The notes: generated by a model not told the origin, from the letters alone. Numbered from the stretch's first letter, positions 54,159-61,737 are shown. The stretch: DNA of 64,000 nucleotides from UBA4479 sp963974935 (GCA_963974935.1 CAXBEV010000001.1:372001-436000); one strand, 5' to 3'. Made by a program: numbers and translations.

Positions 54159-54504
54159 ATGTTTAAGGAACGACGATGACTAAAATTGCGTGATTTCTGA
54201 CAATAAATCGAGAAGGGGCAAGGGGAGGGGCGGGCCGTCCAATATATTATGCATAGGGGCTCGATATTTTCTCGGCAAAATTCAGAGATTGCCACTCAAT
54301 AACCTCAGTTAACGACCCTAGTACGTGAGTTAATATGCACGTTATTCCAAGGGTAGATGCAATAGTCCATATAGGCGCGCTGTTTTGCGTTACAATTCTC
54401 CTAGAACTGTTGGTTTTCCTTAGGTTCTGATGAATGATGCATAGAAACCTCAATGCACTCTAACACTGTCCTATCTAAATTCCTGTCGAATTGTGAAGAC
54501 ATCT
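54159..54504. other. Island left-end non-coding region
   Basis: This stretch of about 345 bp links the left repeat to the cargo operon. Up to about 54230 it still resembles the DNA right of the right repeat (shared ataaatcgag). Beyond that, a minus-strand TTG-started frame (54247-54453, 68 codons) contains one hydrophobic segment (IWTIASTLGITCILTHVLGS) but lacks a ribosome-binding site, so I do not call it a gene with confidence. The operon promoter must lie here. Confidence 0.4.
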
Positions 54505-56043
54505 ATGGACCAATGGCTCAACTCAAGACGAAATTGCCCTTATTATAAGCTAAGCAACAAAGCTGCTATCGACTTAGTAAACGAGTTTTTAGGTGCATAT
54601 GAAGCTTATCGAAAGGGCAGGGGACTAAGTGAAGGTGAGAGAGATACCTTTCGCGCCCATATAGTAAAATTACTTCTTGATCTACTGGCTGCATTCGAAG
54701 GAGATCCTACTCGATGGATTGGATACAGTAGGAGTCATTCATATTTCATTCGTGGTGGTGGTTATTGGGACCACAAGAATGACCGCTCTATTCTGAGCGA
54801 GCGGGTATTCTTTCAACTCATAGAATATATGGAAGCAGAAGGTTTCATTGAAAATAACGTAGCTAAGGCAGGGTATGGTGGGTATTCATCCAGAATGCGA
54901 GCAACTCCTAAGCTAGGAGAAATATTCAGGGAAAGGAACTTGAACTGGACAAGTATCGCTTATGACCCTGATTCACCCGTGATCATAGTTAAAGATAACA
55001 ATAAAAAGCCAATCCCTCACCCAAGCTCAGATAGCTTTGATATCGATAGTGCCGAAGCAAATTTGCATCGGATCAACAGCAATCTTCAGCTTACGTATAT
55101 TAACCTCCATGTGGATGATACGGACCATGAAGAAATAAGAGTACGCATGAGAGGTGATGATAACGAAGAACAGGAGCCGAAAGAGCCATTTGAATTTTCA
55201 AATCGATTTTTAAGGCGAATTTTTGCTGAAGGAAAATTTGAATCAGGAGGCCGCTTCTATGGTGGTTGGTGGCAAGGCATACCAAGCGAATACCGTAAGC
55301 ACATAGTGATCGATGGTGCCGTGACACGGGAAATGGATTACTCGTCCATGCAACCACGCCTGATGTATGCGAGGGTGGGTGAAAAGCCTCCACAAGATGC
55401 ATATGCCTTGGAGGGCTGGCACGTAGATATCAGGCCCTTCGCAAAGAAAGCATTCAGTCAGCTAATCAATAGTGACAAAACATCGAGACATGAAAATCAA
55501 TGGCACAGGTTTGCCCCAAAAATAGAGCTATCTGAAGTTCCGGTTAATTGGCACGATCTAAATGTTCATCAAAGAAATCCTTACCTGCTTGATCGCTTCG
55601 AAGAGGTATTCAATCGTCCCTATACGGACCTCCTGCGTGGTCTTTTGAATATGCATCGTCCAATTGATCAATTCTTTTTCTCTGGAATATGGGGACACAT
55701 GCAACGCATGGATTCTGACATAGCTGAACGAGTGATGATCAAATTGCTGGATATGCCAGTACCTGTAACAGCCTTGCCTGTTCATGACTCTTTTATTGTT
55801 CGTCGCGGGGCAGAGTGGGATTTGCTGTACGCTATGAATGATGCTTTTGAGGAATTGGTTGGTGCTCCCTGTGATATTAGCCTTGAAGAAGCGGTGTACG
55901 ATCCTCCAGCTGGATACGTGCATACAGGCCCGATTTTAATGGCTGACATCATAGAAGATACGATGAAGATAATGACTGAACGAAAGAAAGCTAATACACG
56001 AGAGGTTCAGTGGCAGAGAGCTTTTGGACCTGTTGATGTATGA
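54505..56043 (+). CDS. Minimal family-A DNA-polymerase-like protein
   Basis: This 512-aa protein (from ATG 54505; a GTG at 54493 is in frame) has no obvious close family, but its second half shows the palm motifs of family-A polymerases in order. Motif A is EMDYSSMQPRLMYA (Asp278, Tyr279, Arg285; compare DYSxxxxR). A motif-B-like RPFAKKAFSQLIN (Arg310, Lys314) follows. Then come IWGHMQRMDSDIAERVMIKL, matching the PolA segment before motif C, and motif C LPVHDSFIV (His427-Asp428). There is no 3'-5' exonuclease domain. The N-terminal part has a winged-helix-like stretch (LSERVFFQLIEYMEAEGFIE). It may be the island replicase or a nucleic-acid-synthesising defence protein. It overlaps the next frame as ATGA. 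Confidence 0.7.
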   Translation: MDQWLNSRRNCPYYKLSNKAAIDLVNEFLGAYEAYRKGRGLSEGERDTFRAHIVKLLLDLLAAFEGDPTRWIGYSRSHSYFIRGGGYWDHKNDRSILSERVFFQLIEYMEAEGFIENNVAKAGYGGYSSRMRATPKLGEIFRERNLNWTSIAYDPDSPVIIVKDNNKKPIPHPSSDSFDIDSAEANLHRINSNLQLTYINLHVDDTDHEEIRVRMRGDDNEEQEPKEPFEFSNRFLRRIFAEGKFESGGRFYGGWWQGIPSEYRKHIVIDGAVTREMDYSSMQPRLMYARVGEKPPQDAYALEGWHVDIRPFAKKAFSQLINSDKTSRHENQWHRFAPKIELSEVPVNWHDLNVHQRNPYLLDRFEEVFNRPYTDLLRGLLNMHRPIDQFFFSGIWGHMQRMDSDIAERVMIKLLDMPVPVTALPVHDSFIVRRGAEWDLLYAMNDAFEELVGAPCDISLEEAVYDPPAGYVHTGPILMADIIEDTMKIMTERKKANTREVQWQRAFGPVDV

Positions 56044-56316
56044 AGAAGATGATCCGGGGGTTATTGTTTTTTGATTTTTGTCGCTTGATCACGTCGTCCG
56101 TTTCCGTTTGTGGCTACAACGGACAACTCGTGATGTTAGGTGGGGTAGATTTCTATTCGTTTTTTTGTCGTCTAAGGGAGAGCCTTCCCCCCCTTACTAG
56201 ACGACGATAATTTGCTGTTAGCCAAATTGATGCTTTCTGATAAGGATGCCTTACTTGAAGATTCGTTCGACTTGGATGCTTCAAAATATCTAAAATGTTA
56301 TTATGACAAAAAATAA
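56040..56316 (+). pseudogene. Small protein gene split by a frameshift at a C7 run
   Basis: An ATG at 56040 overlaps the polymerase-like stop by 4 bp (ATGA) and opens a 56-codon frame ending at 56210. At the run of seven C (56187-56193) a +1 shift joins it to a second frame with LLDDDNLLLAKLMLSDKDAL that stops at 56316, overlapping the start of the next gene by 14 bp. The joined product would be about 91 aa, and both halves read like protein. The C7 lies in the loop region of a hairpin (arms 56167-56178 and 56191-56205), which may matter if the shift is programmed. Otherwise it is a mutation or sequencing error. No family was recognised. Confidence 0.5.
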
Positions 56317-57880
56317 TCCAACCTATTTATGGGTGGCTGAAGAGATTCTCAGAAAATTTGGACGACCTCTCAAAGCTCGGGAATTGGTTTCGTTCGCAAG
56401 GCAAGATGGCCTCTTTTCCGAGGATATGTTTAGCAGCACCCCCGAAAAGTCCATGCAAGCACGGCTGAGTATGGACATTTTAAAAAATGGCGAAAAATCG
56501 CGATTTGTTAGAACGGGCCGTGGCTTATTTCTCTTACGGGAACAGTTGCAAGCAGATAGCTCTGCCGGAGAACTATTGTCGGCGCCTCGCAGTGAATATG
56601 AGGCGTTAAGACGAGCCCCTGCAACTCCAAACGAGAGTGTGCTAGTGATCCCTGCGGCTCACGTAACTTCTCTCATCAATTACCAAGGTTTTCGGGAGGC
56701 CGATAGTGAGCTTTTAAGTAAATTGCTGGCTAAAAAGATAAAACATTTACCTAGAACTCAAGCTGAGCAAACAGAAGAGGTGAAGCAGATTGTCACCTAT
56801 GTGGTGATATCTCACGGCACAATGGTTCTTTGTTTCGAACGAGGAATATTTAATAGAGCCGCAGATTTTCTTCGTGGAAGTAAGTGTATTGGGTTTGGTG
56901 GGCATGTGACCCTCGCGGATATAAATCTCTTCTCATCTTTTGATGATGGAATATCAGAAAACGCTATTAGAGAGCTATCAGAAGAGCTCGAGCTATCAGA
57001 CCGATCTGCATTCCCAGAAAACGATGATTTGAAACTTGTTGGAATCATTAATGACGATTCCACTGATGTAGGTCGGCGACATCTTGGTGTGGTGATGAGA
57101 TATGAGGTAACAGATTGGGAGATTTGGAAGAATGTCCGTGGTGGTGAAGCGTCTATCAACAAGCTAGGTTGGATTGATTTTTCCCAGCCCCCGATAAATT
57201 TGATAGAGTTTGAATTTTGGTCCCAACTATGTTGGCGGTCATTGTTTCCGGTCGTTGCAAATGCTCAACCTCAATATAGGATCATTCGCAAGAAGCTTTT
57301 TCGAAAGCCACATGTGCTCGTGGTCGTCGGGTCGATAGGTTCAGGTAAATCGTGGGCCACAAATTTTCTTTCAAAGGTGTATTCTTACAAAGCCCTAAAC
57401 AGTGGTCGCGTCTTAGCTTCACTACTCGATTTACCACCAGTCCCAAAGACCCCAAGGGCTGAATTTCAAAGTGCAGCTTGGGAATTTATTACCTCTCAAG
57501 GTGGCCCCAGGCGTCTAGCAGAAGAGTTAATAAAGAAGGTCAATCAATCAAGAGCGGATTATGTTGTGATTGATGGGATCCGCCAAGTTGAAACCTTGTT
57601 CGAACTCCAAGAGATATCCACCCAGCCCATTGCGGTATTGTTTGTTCATGCTTCACCGGATGTCGCTTACGATCTATTTAAGGGGCGTGAGGCAAAGGGC
57701 TCAGAAAAAGATGTTGATCAACTAACTTTCATGAAGCTTTACAGTGCGCCAGTTGAGCAAGGCGTCAAATATCTTATGAATAGCGCCGACATCGTCATGT
57801 ATAATTGGTTAGGCGCGGATAAGTATGATGCAGCGCTATCAGCAATGGCAACTGAACTAGGTTTGAGGCGAGCTGAATGA
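56303..57880 (+). CDS. HARE-HTH / Nudix / P-loop nucleotide-kinase fusion protein
   Basis: This 525-aa protein has three parts. Residues about 5-80 resemble a HARE-HTH domain (YLWVAEEILRKFGRPLKARE, ending SRFVRTGRGLFLL), a DNA-binding winged helix seen in modification and restriction contexts. Residues about 110-310 form a Nudix-like domain with GFGGHVTLADIN and the box end AIRELSEELEL (Arg223, Glu224, Glu227, Glu228), with a longer spacing than canonical. Residues about 335-525 are a P-loop kinase-like domain with Walker A GSIGSGKS (343-350), a Walker-B-like YVVIDGIR (Asp424) and SADIVMYNWLGADKY, recalling nucleoside monophosphate or dephospho-CoA kinases. It should bind and convert a nucleotide. 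It overlaps the methyltransferase gene as ATGA. Confidence 0.75.
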   Translation: MTKNNPTYLWVAEEILRKFGRPLKARELVSFARQDGLFSEDMFSSTPEKSMQARLSMDILKNGEKSRFVRTGRGLFLLREQLQADSSAGELLSAPRSEYEALRRAPATPNESVLVIPAAHVTSLINYQGFREADSELLSKLLAKKIKHLPRTQAEQTEEVKQIVTYVVISHGTMVLCFERGIFNRAADFLRGSKCIGFGGHVTLADINLFSSFDDGISENAIRELSEELELSDRSAFPENDDLKLVGIINDDSTDVGRRHLGVVMRYEVTDWEIWKNVRGGEASINKLGWIDFSQPPINLIEFEFWSQLCWRSLFPVVANAQPQYRIIRKKLFRKPHVLVVVGSIGSGKSWATNFLSKVYSYKALNSGRVLASLLDLPPVPKTPRAEFQSAAWEFITSQGGPRRLAEELIKKVNQSRADYVVIDGIRQVETLFELQEISTQPIAVLFVHASPDVAYDLFKGREAKGSEKDVDQLTFMKLYSAPVEQGVKYLMNSADIVMYNWLGADKYDAALSAMATELGLRRAE

Positions 57881-58491
57881 TTGATGGTGGATACGATCAG
57901 GGATATCTCAGTTGTGATTGCTTTTGGGGAGAGAAACCGGGAAAGCTAGTCAACGAATTAATGCTACGTATACCAGATTTTAGCGGTATGAAAATCTTGG
58001 ACGTGGGTTGCGGGGAGGGCAAGAACGCCTACGCGCTTTCCTCATTGGGCGCAGAAGTTACAGCTATTGATTGTTCTGAACCTGCTCTGGCGAATGGACA
58101 AAAGATATGGAATGACAATTCAATACATTGGATTGAGGCTGACGTACGGGATTTTTGTCCGAAACCTGTTACCTATCACGTTATAGTTGCTTACGGCCTA
58201 TATCATTGTTTTTCCAGCGAAGCAGAAATAACAAAGGTTATAAAGAGGTTGAAGCGTGCGACAAAAATAGGGGGCTATAACATTCTTTGTACGTTTAACG
58301 AACGAGAACAAGATTTGAGCGCACATCCCGGGCTTCACCCTTGCTTGCTCACTCATGAGATGTACCGAGAATTTTACAGTGATTGGGATATATTGATTTG
58401 TAGTGATGAGACTTTATTTGAGACTCATCCACACAACATGATTCCGCACCAGCATTCTCTGACACGTATATTAGCGAAGCGAATCACATGA
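57877..58491 (+). CDS. Class I SAM-dependent methyltransferase (TehB-like)
   Basis: This 204-aa protein has SAM motif I ILDVGCGEGKNAYALSSLGA (residues 40-59), motif II acid Asp65 in VTAIDCSEPAL, motif III EADVRDF (Asp89), and the post-I strand VIVAYGLYHCF. It resembles small-molecule methyltransferases rather than DNA methylases, as no DPPY or PC motif is present. It is coupled by ATGA overlaps to the genes on both sides. A nucleotide or a small cofactor is a plausible substrate. Confidence 0.85.
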   Translation: MIDGGYDQGYLSCDCFWGEKPGKLVNELMLRIPDFSGMKILDVGCGEGKNAYALSSLGAEVTAIDCSEPALANGQKIWNDNSIHWIEADVRDFCPKPVTYHVIVAYGLYHCFSSEAEITKVIKRLKRATKIGGYNILCTFNEREQDLSAHPGLHPCLLTHEMYREFYSDWDILICSDETLFETHPHNMIPHQHSLTRILAKRIT

Positions 58492-59327
58492 CTGGATTTT
58501 GCCCACCTGAACTCCGTAGCTTGTATCGAGAAGGACGTGTAATCCCGTTCGTTGGGGCTGGGGCATCAATGTCTGTATCTTGGAAACAAGACGGTAAGAC
58601 TGTTCGGGGGCCATCTTGGTCGGAGCTTGTTGACCAAGCATGCATATTACTTGGGATTGATGATCCAGAGCTACTTAGCATGCGAGGCACGTCGCTACAG
58701 ATACTTGAGTATTTTCGGATGAAAAAAGGAAACCACCAACCGTTAATTAATTGGTTGGTAAGACGAATGACCCCATCGGACGACGACATCTTGAGCTCCC
58801 CCATTTTCAAGAACTTGGGGAGTATGGAGGAATGTAACGTATTCTACACGACGAACTACGATAACTTCATTGAGAGGGCACTTAAGAAGGCAGGTCGAGA
58901 TGTCATTCGGGTTGCTCGAGAGGCTGACTTAGCTAAACGGAACCTTGATGCCCAAGTAGTAAAGTTTCATGGTGATTTTGACATCCCCGAAGAAATGGTT
59001 CTTTCAGAATATCATTATCAAAACCGGATGAATTTTTTGAATCCGTTGGATATGAAACTTAGAGCGGACGTTCTTGGTAAGGCAATATTATTTATTGGAT
59101 ATAGCTTTAACGATCAAAACGTTGCCTACCTGTTTCATTTGATTGAGCAACATCTCGATAAGTTGCCAAGTTCGCCCTCTGGTAACCGTGCCTATGTTAT
59201 TTATGTTAATCCCTCGGACTTTGAGAATCAGTTATTTCAAGCTAGAGGCATTCAAGTTTTACCCGCATATGGGGATGATAAAGGCCAAGCAGTCGCTAGT
59301 GTCTTGGAAGCTATGTTGGCGCCATGA
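58488..59327 (+). CDS. SIR2-family NADase-like protein
   Basis: This 279-aa protein is a compact SIR2 domain. It has the NAD loop PFVGAGASMSV (GAGAS, 23-27), TTNYDNFIERAL (Thr121, Asn123, Asp125), the catalytic His161 in VVKFHGDFDIPE, and FIGYSFNDQNV (Gly204, Ser206, Asp209). There is no zinc-binding Cys set, which separates it from deacetylase sirtuins and matches the NAD-depleting defence effectors such as those in Thoeris, DSR and Kongming. It is coupled to the HAM1-like gene downstream by a 4-bp overlap, so the two are probably partners. Confidence 0.9.
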   Translation: MTGFCPPELRSLYREGRVIPFVGAGASMSVSWKQDGKTVRGPSWSELVDQACILLGIDDPELLSMRGTSLQILEYFRMKKGNHQPLINWLVRRMTPSDDDILSSPIFKNLGSMEECNVFYTTNYDNFIERALKKAGRDVIRVAREADLAKRNLDAQVVKFHGDFDIPEEMVLSEYHYQNRMNFLNPLDMKLRADVLGKAILFIGYSFNDQNVAYLFHLIEQHLDKLPSSPSGNRAYVIYVNPSDFENQLFQARGIQVLPAYGDDKGQAVASVLEAMLAP

Positions 59328-59968
59328 CGATTAAATACACAGTTTATTATGCAACAAAGAGCTCTTTTAAACAGGAAGAGCTCACAGCAATTTTTGATAG
59401 TTGTCAGTTAGTTGGAAAAGACCAGCAGCTTGTCAAAGCGAGCGACGCGTTTGACATTCGGCCAGTAGATGTTCGAACAGATGAACCTCTTGAGAGAGAC
59501 CTTGCTGCAATGGTGAAGCATAAAGCAAAGTCGGCATTTCGCAGTTTATTAGCCCCGTGTATCGTCGAACATGCAGGGCTGGTGCTTGAAGGATTCGAGA
59601 ATGGCAACTATCCGGGTGGGCTGACTCAACCTATGTGGGATGCATTGGGTGCCGAAGACTTTGTTAAGTCACTTGATTGGGCGGGTAAAAATGTGATTGC
59701 AAGAGCTGTAGTTGGTTATTGCGATGGCGCCCGCGTCAATGTTTTCAAAGGAGAAACAAAAGGGATACTAACAGATAAGCCGAGAGGAGATCGCCGTTTC
59801 TATTGGGATACTATTTTTTGTCCGGATGGAGGAAATGGAAAAACATATTCGGAGATTTATGAGCAACAGGGGATAGGTGAGAAGATGAGACTCTCTCAGT
59901 CAGCAAAAGCGATAAAAGAGTTTATGCAGATGGCACTACTTAATCCATCGGAGCTTTACCCCGAGTAA
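59324..59968 (+). CDS. HAM1/ITPase-like protein with altered active site
   Basis: This 214-aa protein aligns with non-canonical purine NTP pyrophosphatases (RdgB/HAM1): YYATKSSFKQEELTAIF at the N-terminus, VEHAGLVLEGFENGNYPGGL in the middle, FYWDTIFCPDGGNGKTYSE and LSQSAKAIKEF at the end. Several catalytic residues differ: the N-terminal Asn of TxNxxK is Ser13, the Asp of DSG is His83, and the SHR near the end is SQS (Gln192, Ser193), whereas Asp162 and Lys16 remain. This suggests it binds rather than efficiently hydrolyses a modified nucleotide. It is coupled to the SIR2 gene, as in KomB-KomC. Confidence 0.85.
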   Translation: MTIKYTVYYATKSSFKQEELTAIFDSCQLVGKDQQLVKASDAFDIRPVDVRTDEPLERDLAAMVKHKAKSAFRSLLAPCIVEHAGLVLEGFENGNYPGGLTQPMWDALGAEDFVKSLDWAGKNVIARAVVGYCDGARVNVFKGETKGILTDKPRGDRRFYWDTIFCPDGGNGKTYSEIYEQQGIGEKMRLSQSAKAIKEFMQMALLNPSELYPE

Positions 59969-60003
59969 ACAGGTTTTTATTACTAAGAGCAGAGTGGTTA
60001 GAA

Positions 60004-60648
60004 ATGCCAATCAGCATCCAAGAAGCAAAAGAATTATTGGTGGAGATTATAGTTACCAAGAATGGTCAACTGATGGGTAAAGGAACAGCCTTTTGGATCA
60101 ATATAAATGGCGAATTTAGACTCATCACAGCGGCCCACGTCATTTGGCCAAGTGGTAACATCCCAAGTTCAGAAGTAGTTCGGGTAGATTGGAGATCGTA
60201 TTCTGCTGGTGGCGGCCAAAATCAAATCATGGTACACAGTCACCCAAATGGTAATTGCTGTGATTATGCTTCAATAGATTTTGTTGCACTCGGCATAAAC
60301 TCTCCTTCTTTTCCGTTCGTCCTACCATCCACGAATTTGCAATGTGACGATGGTGTTAGGTGCTTAGGCTTTCCACTTGGTAAAGCCGGAAACTTTGTTG
60401 GAGGTCAATTGTTCGTCTCCATTGACGTTGGGAACGTGATTGAAGATAGGCCTCTTAAGTGCCATCAGCTCTTAGTTTCAGGGAGTTCATATCAAGGGTG
60501 CTCAGGAGGGCCTGTCTTGAAATACGTCGATGAAGATACGGTTAGCATAGAAGTTTATGGACTTATATGTGGAAAGCCAGATATTGATCTTGAAAGACAT
60601 AGTCTTGTTGATGGCGTTGTGATTCTATCCAGTGACGAATTCACCTAG
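60004..60648 (+). CDS. Trypsin-like serine protease, cytoplasmic
   Basis: This 214-aa protein has a chymotrypsin-fold pattern: GKGTAFWI before RLITAAHVIWPSG (His45), an acidic residue in CDYASIDFVALG (Asp87 or Asp92), and the nucleophile Ser167 in YQGCSGGPVLKYV. No signal peptide is present, so it acts in the cytoplasm. It starts 35 bp after the HAM1-like gene on the same strand and is probably the last gene of the operon. Proteases in defence operons often cut an effector or partner to activate it. Confidence 0.85.
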   Translation: MPISIQEAKELLVEIIVTKNGQLMGKGTAFWININGEFRLITAAHVIWPSGNIPSSEVVRVDWRSYSAGGGQNQIMVHSHPNGNCCDYASIDFVALGINSPSFPFVLPSTNLQCDDGVRCLGFPLGKAGNFVGGQLFVSIDVGNVIEDRPLKCHQLLVSGSSYQGCSGGPVLKYVDEDTVSIEVYGLICGKPDIDLERHSLVDGVVILSSDEFT

Positions 60649-60708
60649 TCCAGCAATCCAATTACATCACGCATGCTTGAGTGAGTATGGCGCTGAACAT
60701 TTCTGACA

Positions 60709-60942
60709 TCACGATGTCTGCTTCCCATCACTAACATTGGCATTTCGACGTAAAAGAAATACCCAAACAGAACCTGTGGCTAATGCTAAGAAGCCAAACA
60801 AAGCAGAAGAAAACATCATAAGAGTTCCAAAGCCGACACCTGATCTTAAGGTCTCCTCAACGCAGCGCGACATTTCCACGTATTCCCCTAAATCAACCTC
60901 TTTTTGGCAATTATTCGTTACGGCTGCATCGGACCAGTCCAT
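60709..60942 (-). CDS. Small membrane protein, unknown function
   Basis: This is a 77-aa frame with an N-terminal soluble part (WSDAAVTNNCQKEVDLGEYV) and one long or two short hydrophobic segments (GTLMMFSSALFGFLALATGS and WVFLLRR). It ends with a basic then polar tail. It is preceded by a tiny hydrophobic peptide frame that stops 5 bp upstream of its ATG. The family was not recognised. Confidence 0.4.
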   Translation of the reverse strand: MDWSDAAVTNNCQKEVDLGEYVEMSRCVEETLRSGVGFGTLMMFSSALFGFLALATGSVWVFLLRRNANVSDGKQTS

Positions 60943-60947
60943 TTTAT

Positions 60948-61022
60948 TTACATTATAAATCCCACCCCTGCTCCAATCGATAACCCGCTGAACAGCAACA
61001 CTAGGAGCACCAAGGCGCGCAT
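60948..61022 (-). CDS. Possible 24-aa hydrophobic peptide
   Basis: An ATG at 61022 opens a 24-codon frame made almost only of hydrophobic residues (MRALVLLVLLFSGLSIGAGV and so on) and stops just upstream of the 77-aa membrane-protein gene. It could be a leader or toxin-like peptide or a chance frame; no ribosome-binding site is clear. Confidence 0.25.
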   Translation of the reverse strand: MRALVLLVLLFSGLSIGAGVGFIM

Positions 61023-61099
61023 TAACGAAGTGGAGAAGCGAGAATTAATTTCAATCCCAATTTTATCTGTGGTGGTGCAGCAGGCGTAATAGAAGCAAG

Positions 61100-61666
61100 C
61101 TACTTTCTACTCGCCGCGTCAATTTTTTGACCCAGCAATCTTAGTCTTTCTTCAAGATTTTCCTCGCTTGATGTCTCTTGTGGTTGAGTTGTTTCCATTT
61201 TCATTACACTACGCCATACCTCAAATGCTTGCTCAAATTGTCTAGCTTCATGCAAATGGCCAATTTCATACCCCCGATTAAGCAGTGTTTGATGCTCCTT
61301 ATCTATGACACCAAGATAAACTGGTTCGCCGGGCAATATAGCTAAGTCAAAATCACTAGCGATATGCCGGAATGCGCTTGTGTTTATGAAGTGATAAAAG
61401 GCGTGACGAATTTCTTCAGTCGGTCTTTCGAATTTTTGCATGTATCTGGCAACAAGCGCAGCGCCTAATCCGACTGTCCTAAACCCTCCAATTACAACGC
61501 CTCTGACTTCAGCTTTGTCCTCTTGGTTCTCGATACAGAATCGATGAAGATCTGCTAGTGCCTCAGTCACTCCGATGTTTGAGAGTACATCTAATGCGTA
61601 TGCATGGGCTTGTTCATCAATCGTGCCCTCAGGCGTTGGCGGTCTCTTCTTGAATGGGTTGAACAT
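61100..61666 (-). CDS. Hypothetical protein of 188 aa
   Basis: The family was not recognised. The protein starts MFNPFKKRPPTPEGTIDEQA and is largely helical. It has two hydrophobic-to-amphipathic stretches (VVIGGFRTVGLGAALVARYM) and a charged C-terminal tail (SSEENLEERLRLLGQKIDAA). It is divergent from the XRE regulator, across a dyad operator. It is on the opposite strand to the cargo operon and may belong to the element core. Confidence 0.7.
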   Translation of the reverse strand: MFNPFKKRPPTPEGTIDEQAHAYALDVLSNIGVTEALADLHRFCIENQEDKAEVRGVVIGGFRTVGLGAALVARYMQKFERPTEEIRHAFYHFINTSAFRHIASDFDLAILPGEPVYLGVIDKEHQTLLNRGYEIGHLHEARQFEQAFEVWRSVMKMETTQPQETSSEENLEERLRLLGQKIDAASRK

Positions 61667-61737
61667 TGTTGTCTGCGCCCCTTTGGATAATGGCCAATAG
61701 GTGTGGAAATTAGTTTTTGATCTGGCACTCTTAAAAT

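Noticed and set aside
54505..56210. Retron or reverse-transcriptase system
   Set aside because: The polymerase-like protein lacks the YxDD box of reverse transcriptases and fits family-A motifs (DYS and VHD) instead; the hairpins alone do not make a retron.
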